The notes under the pieces: model-generated
What the model saw: the letters and a program-made list of their open reading frames with translations, nothing else
The model's database searches: none
What the model was told of the DNA's origin: nothing
NCBI GenBank assembly: GCA_020849725.1
Contig: JADLAZ010000282.1
Location: forward strand, 1 to 64,000
Length of the DNA: 64,000 bases
Direction of reading: 5' to 3'
Origin: Chloroflexota bacterium
Lineage (GTDB): Bacteria > Chloroflexota > Chloroflexia > Thermomicrobiales > JADLAZ01
Shown here: piece by piece, positions 8,669-17,911 of the stretch
Position numbering within the stretch: the first letter of the stretch is position 1
Layout: the number at the start of each line of letters is the position of its first letter
Program-made: the position numbers and the translations under genes

Positions 8669-8912
8669 GGAAATCCTCCCTGATAGGCCCATCGCGTCCC
8701 ACGATGGGCTCCAACACACCAATGCCCGTCGATGCTGGCGCCGATGGGGCGGCGCCATGGCCGGGGCGAGACGGCGCTGCTCAGCGTCACTCGCCGGACC
8801 GGGCCGGGTGACCTCGCCCGTGCTGGCTGCTGGCCGGCGTCCAGTTACGCCCGCGTCATCTCCGACCAGCCAGCTCATCGGTCGCGGTGGCGCAATCCGA
8901 GGCCGCGCCGGG

Positions 8913-9656
8913 CTATTCGACGGGCAGGCCCGTCCGGGCCGCCCAGGAGCGATCCGGCCGCGCGTCGATGAGCCGCCCGACCTCGCGCCAGGTCGCCACC
9001 AGCGCCACGCTGGCGGCGAGCAGCAGCCCCGGCGCCAGCAACACCAGCCCGGTTAGCAGCAGCGCCAGGCTCAGGCTCGCGCTGCACCAGGCGATGACCG
9101 GCGCCGCCCGGGCGTCCGTGCAACCCGTCAGGAGCGCCCGCAGGATGCGGCCGCCGTCGAACGGGAGCACCGGCACAAGGTTGAGCGCCGCGATGGCGAG
9201 ATTGGCCAGCGCCAGCGTGTCCAGCCAGCCGGCCGCCGCGGCATGGCCGACCAGCGACCCGAGTGACCGGAGCACCGCGGCCAGGCCCAGGCTCACCGCC
9301 GGGCCGCCGAGCGCCAGCAGCACCTCCTGCCCCGGCCGCAACCGGCCCGGCCAGAGCTTGGCGCTGGTCAGGAGGCCGCCGGCGGCCGTCAGCGTGATCT
9401 CCCAGCCACCGATACCGGCGCGGCGGCCGACCCAGGCATGCCCGAGTTCGTGCGCCACGATGCCGGCGCCGAAGGCGATAGCCAGCGCCAGGGTGGTGGC
9501 GATTTCGGCCGGCGCCCAGGTCGCCGGCCGCCCCAGGCGCGCCCAGATGAGCAGGAGCGGGACGAGCGCCCAGCTCCAGTGGAGGCGGATCGGGATGGCG
9601 CCGACACGAGCGATCTGCCAGCGGGCCATCCCCGCGCAGAGTAACCAGTTCCTCAT
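8913..9656 (-). CDS. site-2 protease family (M50) membrane metalloprotease
   Basis: A 247-residue polytopic membrane protein. The zinc motif HELGH is at residues 69-73 inside a membrane helix (AIAFGAGIVAHELGHAWVG), and the second signature LVPVLPFDGGRIL appears about 100 residues later, supplying the third ligand Asp. About six hydrophobic segments are visible. ATG at 9654-9656 has GAGGAG upstream; a second Met at residue 10 is an alternative. Site-2 proteases cut transmembrane segments, often of anti-sigma factors. An ECF sigma gene lies 160 bases upstream on the same strand, so a regulated-proteolysis link is plausible; the anti-sigma itself is not evident. Confidence 0.85.
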   Translation of the reverse strand: MRNWLLCAGMARWQIARVGAIPIRLHWSWALVPLLLIWARLGRPATWAPAEIATTLALAIAFGAGIVAHELGHAWVGRRAGIGGWEITLTAAGGLLTSAKLWPGRLRPGQEVLLALGGPAVSLGLAAVLRSLGSLVGHAAAAGWLDTLALANLAIAALNLVPVLPFDGGRILRALLTGCTDARAAPVIAWCSASLSLALLLTGLVLLAPGLLLAASVALVATWREVGRLIDARPDRSWAARTGLPVE

Positions 9657-9817
9657 CGCGTGCTGCTCCTCGTTTGCTTCCGGATAATCGATGGACCATG
9701 GGGAGACGGTGATCCGCGACCGCCGGCGACAGAGGCCGGAGCCGTGCTGGATGCCGCGTACCCCCTACCGCATCGTAGGCGGCGCGGCTGACCGATGGCT
9801 GACACGGTGACTCGATG

Positions 9818-10522
9818 TCAGCGGGCGACAGACGTGGTTGGCCGCGCCGGCGCCGGCCGTTGGGCCTGCCGCCGAGCAGCCCGGAGCGCCCTCCACAGCC
9901 GCTGGCGCAGCCAGGCGGGCGTCAGCGGCCGGTCGACCTCCGCGCTCAGGATCGTCAGGATCTCCTCCCGCGCGTGGTCGTCGCGGATCAGTTCCAGCAG
10001 CCGGCGATCGACCGGACGCAGGCCGGCGAGGATGGCCTCGAGCAGCGCCTGGTCCGTCGCCTGGTCGGCGACATCGCCGTCATCGCGCAGGCGGCCGGCC
10101 AGCGCGTCGAGCGCCAGCTGCGTGCGGCGGCGGCGCAGCAGGTCGATGGCCAGGCGGCCGACGATGATGCCCAGCCAGGCGCCGAACTGGGCCGGCAACC
10201 CGAACTGAGAGCGCTCCACCGCCTGCCAGGCCTTGATCCAACCCTCTTGCACCGCATCCTCGCTCGCCATCGGGTCATGGAGGATGGCCTGGGCGACCCG
10301 CAGCAGGCGGGGCCGGTGGGCCTCGAAGAGCGCCGTGAAGGCCTCACCGTCACCGGTCCGCGCCCGCTCCAGGAGCGCCCGGAAACGCCGCAACGCCTCC
10401 AGATCGGCCGGTGGATCGGCCGCTGGCCAGGGGGCCGGGACGCCGGCCGGATCCGAGCCGACGCCGCAACCGTCGCCGCTCCTCGGGCCACGCTGCGGGA
10501 ACGGTGTCATTGCACGTCGCAT
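9818..10522 (-). CDS. second ECF-type sigma factor
   Basis: A 234-residue sigma-70 family protein with regions 2 and 4. Region 2: FTALFEAHRPRLLRVAQAIL then DPMASEDAVQEGWIKAWQAV and LGIIVGRLAIDLLRRRR. Region 4 is less canonical: LLEAILAGLRPVDRRLLEL and then an Arg-rich C-terminal helix (WLRQRLWRALRAARRQ). An unstructured 45-residue Pro/Gly/Ala-rich N-terminal stretch precedes region 2. ATG at 10520-10522 follows AAAGGAGG. The site-2 protease lies downstream on the same strand. It differs clearly from the sigma factor at 3056, so the element carries two distinct ECF factors. Confidence 0.8.
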   Translation of the reverse strand: MRRAMTPFPQRGPRSGDGCGVGSDPAGVPAPWPAADPPADLEALRRFRALLERARTGDGEAFTALFEAHRPRLLRVAQAILHDPMASEDAVQEGWIKAWQAVERSQFGLPAQFGAWLGIIVGRLAIDLLRRRRTQLALDALAGRLRDDGDVADQATDQALLEAILAGLRPVDRRLLELIRDDHAREEILTILSAEVDRPLTPAWLRQRLWRALRAARRQAQRPAPARPTTSVAR

Positions 10523-10661
10523 GGGAAGCACCTCCTTTCTGGCATGAAGCAGACCGGGCAGAGACATGCCTCGGCCGGCCGGCGGCGGTCGTGGTGACTG
10601 GTCACGCCGCCTGGTGAGTCACCTGGCCCGCCCCGGCGCCGCTGGGCAGACCGGGGACGCC

Positions 10662-12116
10662 TCAGCGGGCACCGGCCGGGCGTGGGAGATGGTGCGGCGC
10701 TAGCCGCAGCGGATCGGGTTGCTGGTGCTGCTCCCAGGCCGGCCGGAACCAGCGCGCGATCTCGAGCAGTGCGCGCACGACCTCCCGGCCGAGGTCCGGC
10801 TCGGTCCGGAAGGCCGCCATGAGGCCGGCCGGATCGCCCAGGACCAGGTCATCGGCCAGCGCGGCGGCGTCGATCGCGGCGACCAGCCGCGGCAGCCGCT
10901 CGCCGAGCTCCCGGACGTGGCGCCGCTCCCTGGTGCTGATCATTCGATCGCCGGCGAGGTCGCGGCACCGCGCGACCAGCCAGGCGAGGTAGTGGCGGAG
11001 CCGCCGCACCGTCGGCGGGATGAGGACCGGGCTGACCCGCTCGCCGTGGGCGCGCAGGAAGGCGCGCCGCGCCCGCAGGCCGGCCTGGTCAAGATCGAAG
11101 AAGAGGTAGAGCCGCTCGAAGGCGGCGAAGAGCGCCAGGAGGGCGGAATTGCCGGCGATCGCCGCCCCGTTGAGGCCGGCGCCAGGCAGGCCGAGGACGG
11201 CCAGCGCCAGCTCGTCCATCTGGCCCTCGGTCACGCCGATGATCGCCGCCCCCTGGACCGCTTCCCAGTTGACCAGCGGCTTGCGCCGGTCCCCGGGCAG
11301 CGGCAGCCCCCGGTATTTGGCGTCCCCCGCCGGCGGGCGGCGGAAGGCCCGGCCGTTCGCCCAGATGCAGGCGCCGCTGCGGCGCTCGGGGAAGGTGATG
11401 CGGCCGGCGAAGAACTCACGGCCGTGCCCGTCGAGCAGGCCGATGCGCCGGGCAACGTCGAGCCCGATGCCGTGGTACGCCAGGACGACGGCCAGGCGCT
11501 CGTACGGACCCGGCGCCAGCGGGCAGACGCCGACCTGCCGGGCCGCCAGCAGCTCGCGCGTCAGCCCGCGACCGAGGAGGTAGGCGAGGGCCTCCCGGTC
11601 CTCCCACAGCAGCGCGTGGTAGTGGCCCAGCGCGACGGTCAGGCAGGCCACCGCCGCGTCGTCGCCGAGGTAGCCCTCGGGGCGCTCGGCGAAGGCAGCC
11701 GGTTGGGCGATGGGCGCCGCCGGCGCCGAGGGGGGGCGCGCGTGGTGGAGCAGCGCCGCGTCATGGCGGCCGGCGCGCGACGGGAGGTAGCGGGCGACCA
11801 CGGCCGGATCGATCCGCTCGACGACGGCGACGAAGTCGTCGGGCAGCCGCAGCCCGTCGCGCCAGGCCACCCAGTCGAAGATGGTGCCGTGCCAGCCGCA
11901 GCCGAAGCAATGGTAGCCGGGCGGCAGCGACGGCCCGCGCCGCGCGGGGAAGACGTGAAAGGACGGCGTCTGCTCGGCGTGCTTCGGGCAGCAGGCCGTG
12001 TGGCTGCGCCCCGCCTTCCGGAGCGGGACTGTCCGGCCGATCTCGTCGAGCACCAGGCGCCGCAGCCGCTCCAGCTCGGCCTCCGGGATCCGTTCGTCCT
12101 GTAGATCATGATTCAC
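10662..12116 (-). CDS. DnaG-type primase/helicase-like protein (CHC2 zinc finger plus Toprim)
   Basis: A 484-residue DnaG-type protein that would make RNA primers. The N-terminal zinc ribbon is seen as CCPKH...PSFHVFP then YHCFGCGWHGTIFDWV. The Toprim catalytic core appears as VTEGQMDEL (the Glu) and LYLFFDLDQAG (DxD). The C-terminal 120 residues are helical with no helicase motor. GTG at 12114-12116 is chosen because AAAGGA lies 8 bases upstream; an ATG 18 bases further upstream (12132-12134) has no ribosome site. A second, divergent primase lies at 51944. The replication role is firm; the initiation partner is unknown. Confidence 0.85.
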   Translation of the reverse strand: MNHDLQDERIPEAELERLRRLVLDEIGRTVPLRKAGRSHTACCPKHAEQTPSFHVFPARRGPSLPPGYHCFGCGWHGTIFDWVAWRDGLRLPDDFVAVVERIDPAVVARYLPSRAGRHDAALLHHARPPSAPAAPIAQPAAFAERPEGYLGDDAAVACLTVALGHYHALLWEDREALAYLLGRGLTRELLAARQVGVCPLAPGPYERLAVVLAYHGIGLDVARRIGLLDGHGREFFAGRITFPERRSGACIWANGRAFRRPPAGDAKYRGLPLPGDRRKPLVNWEAVQGAAIIGVTEGQMDELALAVLGLPGAGLNGAAIAGNSALLALFAAFERLYLFFDLDQAGLRARRAFLRAHGERVSPVLIPPTVRRLRHYLAWLVARCRDLAGDRMISTRERRHVRELGERLPRLVAAIDAAALADDLVLGDPAGLMAAFRTEPDLGREVVRALLEIARWFRPAWEQHQQPDPLRLAPHHLPRPAGAR

Positions 12117-12194
12117 CAGGCATTTCCTTTCCATGATCCATCGCTGCCATCAGGGTCGGCCGCCTCGGGCGGCGCGCCACCCGGGCGCGGCGCG

Positions 12195-13032
12195 CTACAG
12201 GCGGACCGGCGGCCGCCCCTCGCGGTCCCAGGTCCGCACCACCCAGCCGTCGGGCGGCAGCCGGTCGAGCAGTGACGTCGGCTCCAGCGCGACCGGGCGA
12301 GCGCCGTCATCGCGCGAGGCGGCGTAGGAGAGGTAGAGGCGGTCGCGCGGCCGGCTGATCGCCACGTAGAGGAGCCTGCGCAGGGCCTCGATCTCCCGGT
12401 CGCGCGCCGGGTCGGGCGCCAGTGCCAGTGCCCGCCGCGGCCTGCTCTGCGCCCCCCAGGTGGCGGCATCCAGACCGGGGACGAAGACGACCGGCCACTC
12501 GCCGCCCTTCGCCCCATGGACGGTGGTCACGACGACGCCCTGGCCCGGCCGGTCGGCCGGCTCCTGGTGCTCCTCGAGCCACATGTCGACCGGCACGCGG
12601 CGCCGGGCCAGCGCGCGGCGGATGAGCCACCCCTGCCGCCGGTAGCGCATCAGGATCGCCACCTCCGGCGCCCGCGCCAGGTCACGATGGCGCAGGAGCG
12701 CGATCTCGGCGGCGATCCAGTCGGCCTCGTCATGGGCATCGCGCGCGACGAGCAACTGCGGGAGCGGGCCGGCGGGCCGCAGCGAGCGGGAGCGGCGGTC
12801 CATCAGGGCGTTGCCGAGCCGCACGATCTCCGGCGTCGACCGCCGGTTCTCGACCAGCCAGCAGGTCCGGGCACGCGGATACCGCTCGACGACCCAGCCC
12901 AAGCCGACGGCGGGCGCCTCGCGCAAGGTCGCATAAATTGTCTGGGCGTCGTCGCCGACGGCGGTCAGCCGGCACGGTCCCTGGGCGAGCCAGCCGATGA
13001 AGTCGACCATGACCTGGCTGAGGTCCTGATAG
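12195..13032 (-). CDS. C-terminal exon of compact UvrD/PcrA-like helicase
   Basis: The second part of a superfamily 1 helicase gene interrupted by a group II intron. It resumes in motif II with YQDLSQ and continues with motif III (GDDAQTIY), motif IV region (VENRRSTPEIVRLGN), motif V (VVTTVHGAKGGEWPVVFV) and motif VI (RRLLYVAISRPRDRLYLSYA). Joined to 15541-15959 it encodes about 418 residues, far shorter than the roughly 700 of PcrA/UvrD, because the 1B and 2B insertions are minimal. The exon edge is placed by reading frame: the first exon ends with two bases of a codon and this one supplies the third. A few bases either way are possible. Helicase activity depends on intron splicing. Confidence 0.75.
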
Positions 13033-13083
13033 GGTAGGCCACCAGCGAGGTTCCTCGCGGTCCTTTTCCGATGGCCCCCCTCC

Positions 13084-13117
13084 GAACCGGACGTGCCCAT
13101 TTCTGGGCATCCGGCTC
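13084..13117 (-). ncRNA. group II intron domain V
   Basis: A 34-base hairpin, the exact usual length. It starts GAGCCGG, with the AGC catalytic triad, has a GAAA tetraloop in the middle (GCCCAGAAATGGGC) and ends CGTCCGGTTC, with the two-base bulge before the lower stem. This is the catalytic heart of the ribozyme and shows no disabling change. Confidence 0.88.
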
Positions 13118-13146
13118 TCCAGTGTCCAACCACTCCACTGTTGCGC

Positions 13147-14991
13147 TCAGGAAGGAGCTTCCTTCCTGGGTGCTGCCGGTCGTGTTGGCCGTCCGGCATG
13201 GATGGCCACATGACAGGCGCGGCAGACGACGAGGGTCTTCCGTTGGCGGGCGGCCATCGTTCGGACCCACAGTGGTTTTTCACCCTGTCCTGGCCGCCGC
13301 AGGTCACTCAGGCGGCGAACGTGATGCACCTGGACCTGGTCCTGTGAGCCGCACAGCTCACATTCACTTGCCAGGAGCCGTTGTTCGAGTTCCGCCCGAG
13401 GACTGTAGCGGAGGTTGGCGACGTCGTCCTTCAAGATGGCATGCGGTGTTCGCTTGAGCGATACGCCGCCCCATATGGCCACCAGTGGCTGCTTCTGCGG
13501 CCGCTCCACGGTCACCCGCAGGCCCTTGTACCGGCCATTGGGCGTTTGCAGCACGGCGCCGAAGCGATCGTAGACCTGAGGGACGCTGAGGTTCAGTTTG
13601 GACGCCAGCGTCTTGGTCAACGACTGTTCCATCACCCACTTCAAGCGGTTGAAGCGGTGGATGTTGTAGGCCAACCGGTAATATTCCACGATTCCACGAT
13701 ACTCCGCCTGGTAGAGCGCCACGATGCTGAAGACGCTTTCGTGGAGCAGTTCCGCGCGGTGTATCGGTGTCCCGTGTGCCGTGTAGAGCGCGCATTTCTG
13801 GCCGACCACGTCCACCGGGACCGTCAGCCCGATGCTGCCGTTGAGGCGGCGGCGGCCGGACTGGGTGAGGACCCGGTTGTCCTGGAAGACTTCGAGCTGG
13901 TAGCCGAGGAAGCGTGCCGAAGCGGTCCGCGCATGGGTGATGAGCGTCTTCGCCTCGTTGAGTTCCAGCTTGAGGGTGTCGCGCAGGAATCCCGCAATCT
14001 GTCGCTTGATCTCCTCAGCTTCGGCTCGTGGACCCGCGAAACCCAAGAGCCAGTCATCGGCGTAGCGGGCGAATCGGAGGCGACGGTAGTCCGGGTCGAA
14101 CGGGTCATACGTTGGCAGTTGGCGCGCCTGCTTTTGCAGGGCGGCCACCTGGCCGTGCTGACCCGCCTTGCGGTGGTCCCGTATCCGTTCGATCAACCGG
14201 CGATTCGGCCGATAGTCCCGGCGTCGGTCTGCGCGGTTGTGGGCGGGGAGGAGCGTCGTTTCGACCCACCTGTCAAACCGATCAAGGCAGATATTGGCGA
14301 GGATGGGGCTCACCACGCCACCTTGTGGGCTGCCACTCAGCGTCGCGTGATACCGCCAGTCTTCCAGATATCCGGCCTTGAGCAGGCCATCGATGAGGGC
14401 GAGGAAGCGCCCATCGTGGATGGATTCGGCCAAGATGCCTCGCAGGACCCCGTGGTCGAGGCGATCGAAGCATTGGCTGATATCTCCCTCGATGAACCAG
14501 ACTGTTCCGGTCCAGGTTCGGCGAATCTCCCCGAGCGCGGTGTGACAGCCGCGGCTGGGGCGGAAGCCGTGGGAATGCTCGGAGAACTGGGGCTCGTAGT
14601 AGGCCTCCAGGATGAGCCGGATGGCCTCCTGTACCAGCTTATCCGACCACGTCGGCAGGCCGAGCGGGCGCATTTTCGTCGAGTTAGGCTTCTCGATGTA
14701 GACGCGCCGTACTGGCGTCCAGCGATACCGTTCGTCGCGGAGTGCCGCGATGATGGCATCGATCTTGGCCAGGGACATGCCGTCCACGGTCTCCACCGTG
14801 GCGCCGGGTGTTAAGGCCCCGGCGTTCCGGTAGATCCGACCATAGGCCTTGAGGAACAAGTCGCGGTTGAATAGGAGCCGATAGACGCGCTCAAGCGGCA
14901 ACCTCTTGATGCCGCGATCGTGGATGACGGCGAGGATGGTGTCGGCGTTTCGCATCACGCGTACCTCTACTGTGCTCGCGTCAGTGGACAC
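13147..14991 (-). CDS. ltrA: group II intron reverse transcriptase/maturase with HNH domain
   Basis: A 614-residue intron-encoded protein. The reverse transcriptase domain has RRVYIEKPNSTKMRPLGLPT, HSHGFRPSRGCHTAL, WFIEGDISQCFDRLDH, GSPQGGVVSPILANICLD and the catalytic FARYADDWLLGF (YADD). The maturase X domain follows. The C-terminus is an HNH endonuclease: CELCGSQDQVQVHHVRRL then VVCRACHVAIHAG, with four Cys for zinc. All catalytic residues are present. The protein would splice the RNA and drive retrohoming. An internal Met at residue 13 (MRNADTILAVIHDRG, start 14955) may be the true start because family members usually begin there. Confidence 0.9.
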   Translation of the reverse strand: MSTDASTVEVRVMRNADTILAVIHDRGIKRLPLERVYRLLFNRDLFLKAYGRIYRNAGALTPGATVETVDGMSLAKIDAIIAALRDERYRWTPVRRVYIEKPNSTKMRPLGLPTWSDKLVQEAIRLILEAYYEPQFSEHSHGFRPSRGCHTALGEIRRTWTGTVWFIEGDISQCFDRLDHGVLRGILAESIHDGRFLALIDGLLKAGYLEDWRYHATLSGSPQGGVVSPILANICLDRFDRWVETTLLPAHNRADRRRDYRPNRRLIERIRDHRKAGQHGQVAALQKQARQLPTYDPFDPDYRRLRFARYADDWLLGFAGPRAEAEEIKRQIAGFLRDTLKLELNEAKTLITHARTASARFLGYQLEVFQDNRVLTQSGRRRLNGSIGLTVPVDVVGQKCALYTAHGTPIHRAELLHESVFSIVALYQAEYRGIVEYYRLAYNIHRFNRLKWVMEQSLTKTLASKLNLSVPQVYDRFGAVLQTPNGRYKGLRVTVERPQKQPLVAIWGGVSLKRTPHAILKDDVANLRYSPRAELEQRLLASECELCGSQDQVQVHHVRRLSDLRRPGQGEKPLWVRTMAARQRKTLVVCRACHVAIHAGRPTRPAAPRKEAPS

Positions 14992-15540
14992 CTGCCCTGC
15001 CGGTCGCTGCCAAGCGATCGGCTCTGGCCTCCTTTCGGAGGTTGCCCCTTCGCCCTGTGGACGGCTTTCCCGTCCGCCGCGGCGGGTCGTGACACCCGCG
15101 ACTACTACGGGGGCTCTGTTACCCTAGGACTCGCGTCCCGTAGGCAATCCCATGGTTACGCCAGACAGACGTGTCGAGCGCGAGGGAGGTGGCCCGTTCG
15201 TTCCCTTGAATGGACTCATTGTCCATCGCTGCGCCGGGCGGAAGGTCACGCCGACGAAAGCCACATCGGCGTGTCCCGGCGCCCCCGCGTTGGAGGCGTT
15301 GTGATCGGGGGGTGGTCGATTGCACCGCTGGGAACTGGGCTTGAGGCAATCCAGCCTTCACCGTATCGCGCGGGTCTGGCAGGGCCGACGCCTAAACGCC
15401 TTCGGCGTCGCCCCGCTTCGACGGCATGCTCATGTCCCCTTTGGGTTTCCCCGCCAGGTAAGCCGTTGACCCGAGGGTAATCTTCCGAACCCTCCCCTCC
15501 TGCGGAGGGAATCTGTCAGGCGCCGACATGGCGCACGCAC

Positions 15541-15959
15541 TCGTCGACGCAGACGTGCCGGACGTGCCGGCGCAGGAAGGCGCCGAGGGGATGACCGGCC
15601 CGCAGAGCGCGCAGCGGGACGGCGATCATCTCGTCGGGCGCCAGCGTCCCGCTGGTGAGGTGGAACTGGTTGGCGAGCTTATTGCCGAAGGCGTGCAGCG
15701 TGCCAGTCATCACCAGGTCGCCGCGCTGGCCGAGCACGGCGCGCAGGTGCTCGGCCAGCTGGCGCACCGCCTCGTTGGTGAAGCTGACGGCGACCAGCGC
15801 CTGCGGCGGCAGGCCGCCGGCGCTGATGAGATGGGCGATCCGGTAGGTCATGGTGAGCGTCTTGCCGGCGCCCGGCCCCGCGTTGACCAGCAGGTCGACG
15901 TCGGCGGCGGCCGTGGCGGCGGCGCGTTGCTCGGCGGAGAGGCGGGCGAGGTCGACCAC
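15541..15959 (-). CDS. N-terminal exon of compact UvrD/PcrA-like helicase
   Basis: This exon encodes about 140 residues: the Q motif (LSAEQRAAATA), motif I (VNAGPGAGKTLTMTYR), motif Ia (VAVSFTNEAVRQL) and the stretch leading to motif II (RHVRHVCVDE), where the group II intron begins. The start is GTG at 15957-15959, preceded by GGAGGAG; it overlaps the end region of the gene upstream (stop at 15961-15963), so translation is probably coupled. Without splicing the frame would run about 6 codons into the intron and stop, leaving a dead protein. The helicase sits beside the primase at 10662, consistent with a replication role. Confidence 0.75.
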
Positions 15960-15960
15960 C

Positions 15961-16791
15961 TCACTCCTCCGCCGGGTAGGACAGCGCTTCCGGCGGCGCC
16001 GATGTTGTCAACGGCGTCGCGATCTCGCCGCTCGCCGCGGCGAGCGGCCCGCCGCCGTCCGGCGCCAGGCCGCCGTCCGGAGGTACGCCGTGGGACTGGC
16101 CGTTGAGGGCGACAGCCGCCATGGGTCGGTGATCCGCTGACGCGGCAGCCCGGCCATGCCCGGCCGTCCCGGTCCCCTCCTCTCGGCGCGGGTGACCGGT
16201 CGCCCCGATCGGGCGGCTCGTGCGGGGCGGGCCGGCCGGACTCGGCGCGCCGCCCAGGGTATCCGGCGACCGGACGGACACCACCGGCGCGGCGGCGACG
16301 GTCACGCCCGGCATGGGCAGGGCTGCCAGGCGCGGCTGGCTCTCCTCCCAGGTGACCAGACACAGCAATGCCCAGGTCAGGCCGGCGGCGAGCCAATCGT
16401 CGGCCCGCTGCGCGGCGGCCGCGGGCTGGAGCGCACCGAGCCAGATGACCGCGCGGCGGCCGGTCGGCCCGTCGGTGACCCGGTAGGCGGCGCGCACCCC
16501 GCCCAGGTCGTGGCTGCCGGGCAGGCCCGCCTCCGCGGTGACGATGACCCGGATGGGCATGGGGGGAGCGCACTGGGCGTCGAAGACGGCGCGGCAGGTC
16601 TGCTCGAGCCAGCCGGTCATCGCCGGTCGGCGGACGATGAGCGCCTCACTGACCTGCACCAACACGCGCACCGGGCGGTCGCGGCGCAGGCGTCGACGGA
16701 GGCCGCCCAGCCAGTCGCCGGCGCGAAGGAGCCAGAGCCACCAGGTGGCCGCGATCACGACGGGACGCGGCGGTTGAGTCGTGGGTGTCAT
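15961..16791 (-). CDS. unknown protein with N-terminal hydrophobic segment (276 aa)
   Basis: I do not recognise this protein. The N-terminus has a Trp-rich hydrophobic stretch (VVIAATWWLWLLRAGDWLGGL, about residues 11-31) followed by many Arg, suggesting membrane attachment. Residues 40-150 look like a folded alpha/beta domain (VRVLVQVSEALIVRR, PIRVIVTAEAGLPG, RRAVIWLGALQPAAA). The last 100 residues are Pro/Gly/Ala-rich and probably disordered. ATG at 16789-16791 follows AAAGGAG. Its stop is next to the helicase start, so the two are likely cotranscribed, and a terminator at 16877-16910 separates it from the gene upstream. Confidence 0.6.
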   Translation of the reverse strand: MTPTTQPPRPVVIAATWWLWLLRAGDWLGGLRRRLRRDRPVRVLVQVSEALIVRRPAMTGWLEQTCRAVFDAQCAPPMPIRVIVTAEAGLPGSHDLGGVRAAYRVTDGPTGRRAVIWLGALQPAAAAQRADDWLAAGLTWALLCLVTWEESQPRLAALPMPGVTVAAAPVVSVRSPDTLGGAPSPAGPPRTSRPIGATGHPRREEGTGTAGHGRAAASADHRPMAAVALNGQSHGVPPDGGLAPDGGGPLAAASGEIATPLTTSAPPEALSYPAEE

Positions 16792-16876
16792 AGTAGGGCT
16801 TCTCCTTTCAGTTGCCTGCTGGTCTGTGCATGCGTGCCCGGTCCGAGGGCTCCATCCCCGCACGCGGCCGGGCACG

Positions 16877-16910
16877 AAAAAGCGCCCTGGTCGGCGCGAG
16901 ACCAGGGCGC
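16877..16910 (-). terminator. intrinsic terminator of the 222-aa gene
   Basis: On the minus strand GCGCCCTGGTC, a 7-base loop and GACCAGGGCGC form a perfect 11-bp stem followed directly by TTTTT. This is the clearest rho-independent terminator in the window. It lies 120 bases after the stop at 17030 and upstream of the gene starting at 16791, so those two genes are separate units. Confidence 0.85.
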
Positions 16911-17029
16911 AGGGGGTGCGGCCCTCGGAGCTGCGGGCGAGGGGTCGGTCGGTCGGCGGCGGATGCGTTGGTGGGAGCGCGAGGGGCCGTTCGTCAGGCG
17001 CTGGGCGCGGCGGCCGACCCATGGCGTGC

Positions 17030-17698
17030 TTACGGGCCGCGCTGCTGGAGCCAGTGCAGGAAGCGGCGCATGCCGTCCCAGTCGTCCGTCCAGAGGCCGG
17101 GGTCTTCGAGCGCCCAGTCGCGCAGGTTGGTGGCTTCGCGCAGCAGCGCCCGCTCGACCTCGCCGAACCGACGCACGAACTGCCGCAACGGGATAAGGGC
17201 TGTCAGCGGTTCGTCGCCCAGATCCTCCGCGATGACCCGCTCGACCTCGACCAGGACGCCGGCCGCTTGCACGCCGAGCTGGACGGTCAGCAGGCGCTCG
17301 TCGCGGTAGAGCGGTCGGCGACGCCCCGGGGGATGGACCCGCCGCCGGAGGTGGATGGTCAAGCCACCCTCGCTGGTCGCCGTGAAGCGGAGCGGCTGAT
17401 CCCCACCTTTATAGGTCAGCGTCACCGACCCGATCGAGCCCGGCCGCGCGCTGCCCTGCAACGTCCAGGTTGCCATCCATTGATAGGCTTCGCCGACGAT
17501 GACGCCGCGGAGATAGCTCAGGTCGGCCGGAAGATCGGCGGCCGGGTCATAGGGCAGGCGCCGCACGGCCAGCCAGAGGGCGACCAGGTCGGCCGGCGGC
17601 GGTGCCTGACCGACCAGCTGGCCGGCCGGGTCGCCGGTGATCGCCAGGAGTTCGAGGAACATCGTGACGAGGCGCTGTTCGGTTTGGTCTGACTCCAC
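17030..17698 (-). CDS. protein of unknown function (222 aa)
   Basis: A soluble protein that I cannot place. It starts MESDQTEQRLVTMFLELLAI, has a beta-rich central part (SVTLTYKGGDQPLRFTATSEGG then LTIHLRRRVHPP) and an acidic, Trp-containing C-terminus (LWTDDWDGMRRFLHWLQQRGP). GTG at 17696-17698 is used, with GGAGGA upstream. Its own intrinsic terminator lies downstream at 16877-16910, so it is probably a single-gene unit. Confidence 0.6.
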   Translation of the reverse strand: MESDQTEQRLVTMFLELLAITGDPAGQLVGQAPPPADLVALWLAVRRLPYDPAADLPADLSYLRGVIVGEAYQWMATWTLQGSARPGSIGSVTLTYKGGDQPLRFTATSEGGLTIHLRRRVHPPGRRRPLYRDERLLTVQLGVQAAGVLVEVERVIAEDLGDEPLTALIPLRQFVRRFGEVERALLREATNLRDWALEDPGLWTDDWDGMRRFLHWLQQRGP

Positions 17699-17911
17699 GG
17701 TACTGTCCTCCTCGGTATCGCTTCACGTTTCCAGTGTCTTGGCGCTGCCTTGGTGGGTCACGATCACGGGCGCCTTAACGACAGCGAGGCCAGACAGCCC
17801 CCAGTCCCCCGAGCGCAGCCCATGGGGATTGGCCATCTGGCCTCAGCGTCCGCACGCGGCTGAGCGGGCGAGCCGGCCAGGCGTCCGCGTGACACCAGCC
17901 TGGTCGATCGC

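Larger units (their letters stand above)
13033..15540 (-). mobile_element. group II intron inserted in the helicase gene
   Basis: The minus strand reads GTGCG (the standard group II 5' end) at 15540, then a structured 5' part with stems (for example GGCGCC pairs near 15520-15535), then the intron-encoded protein (13147-14991), then domain V (13084-13117) and domain VI (13033-13081, a GGGGGGCCATC...GGTGGCCTACC stem). It splits the helicase gene exactly in motif II (VDE/YQD). With these ends the exons join in frame, giving VDDYQD; a 5' end at 15536 would insert a residue. The 3' end is therefore uncertain by a few bases. Length is about 2.5 kb, normal for a full intron with reverse transcriptase, and it looks intact. 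Confidence 0.85.
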
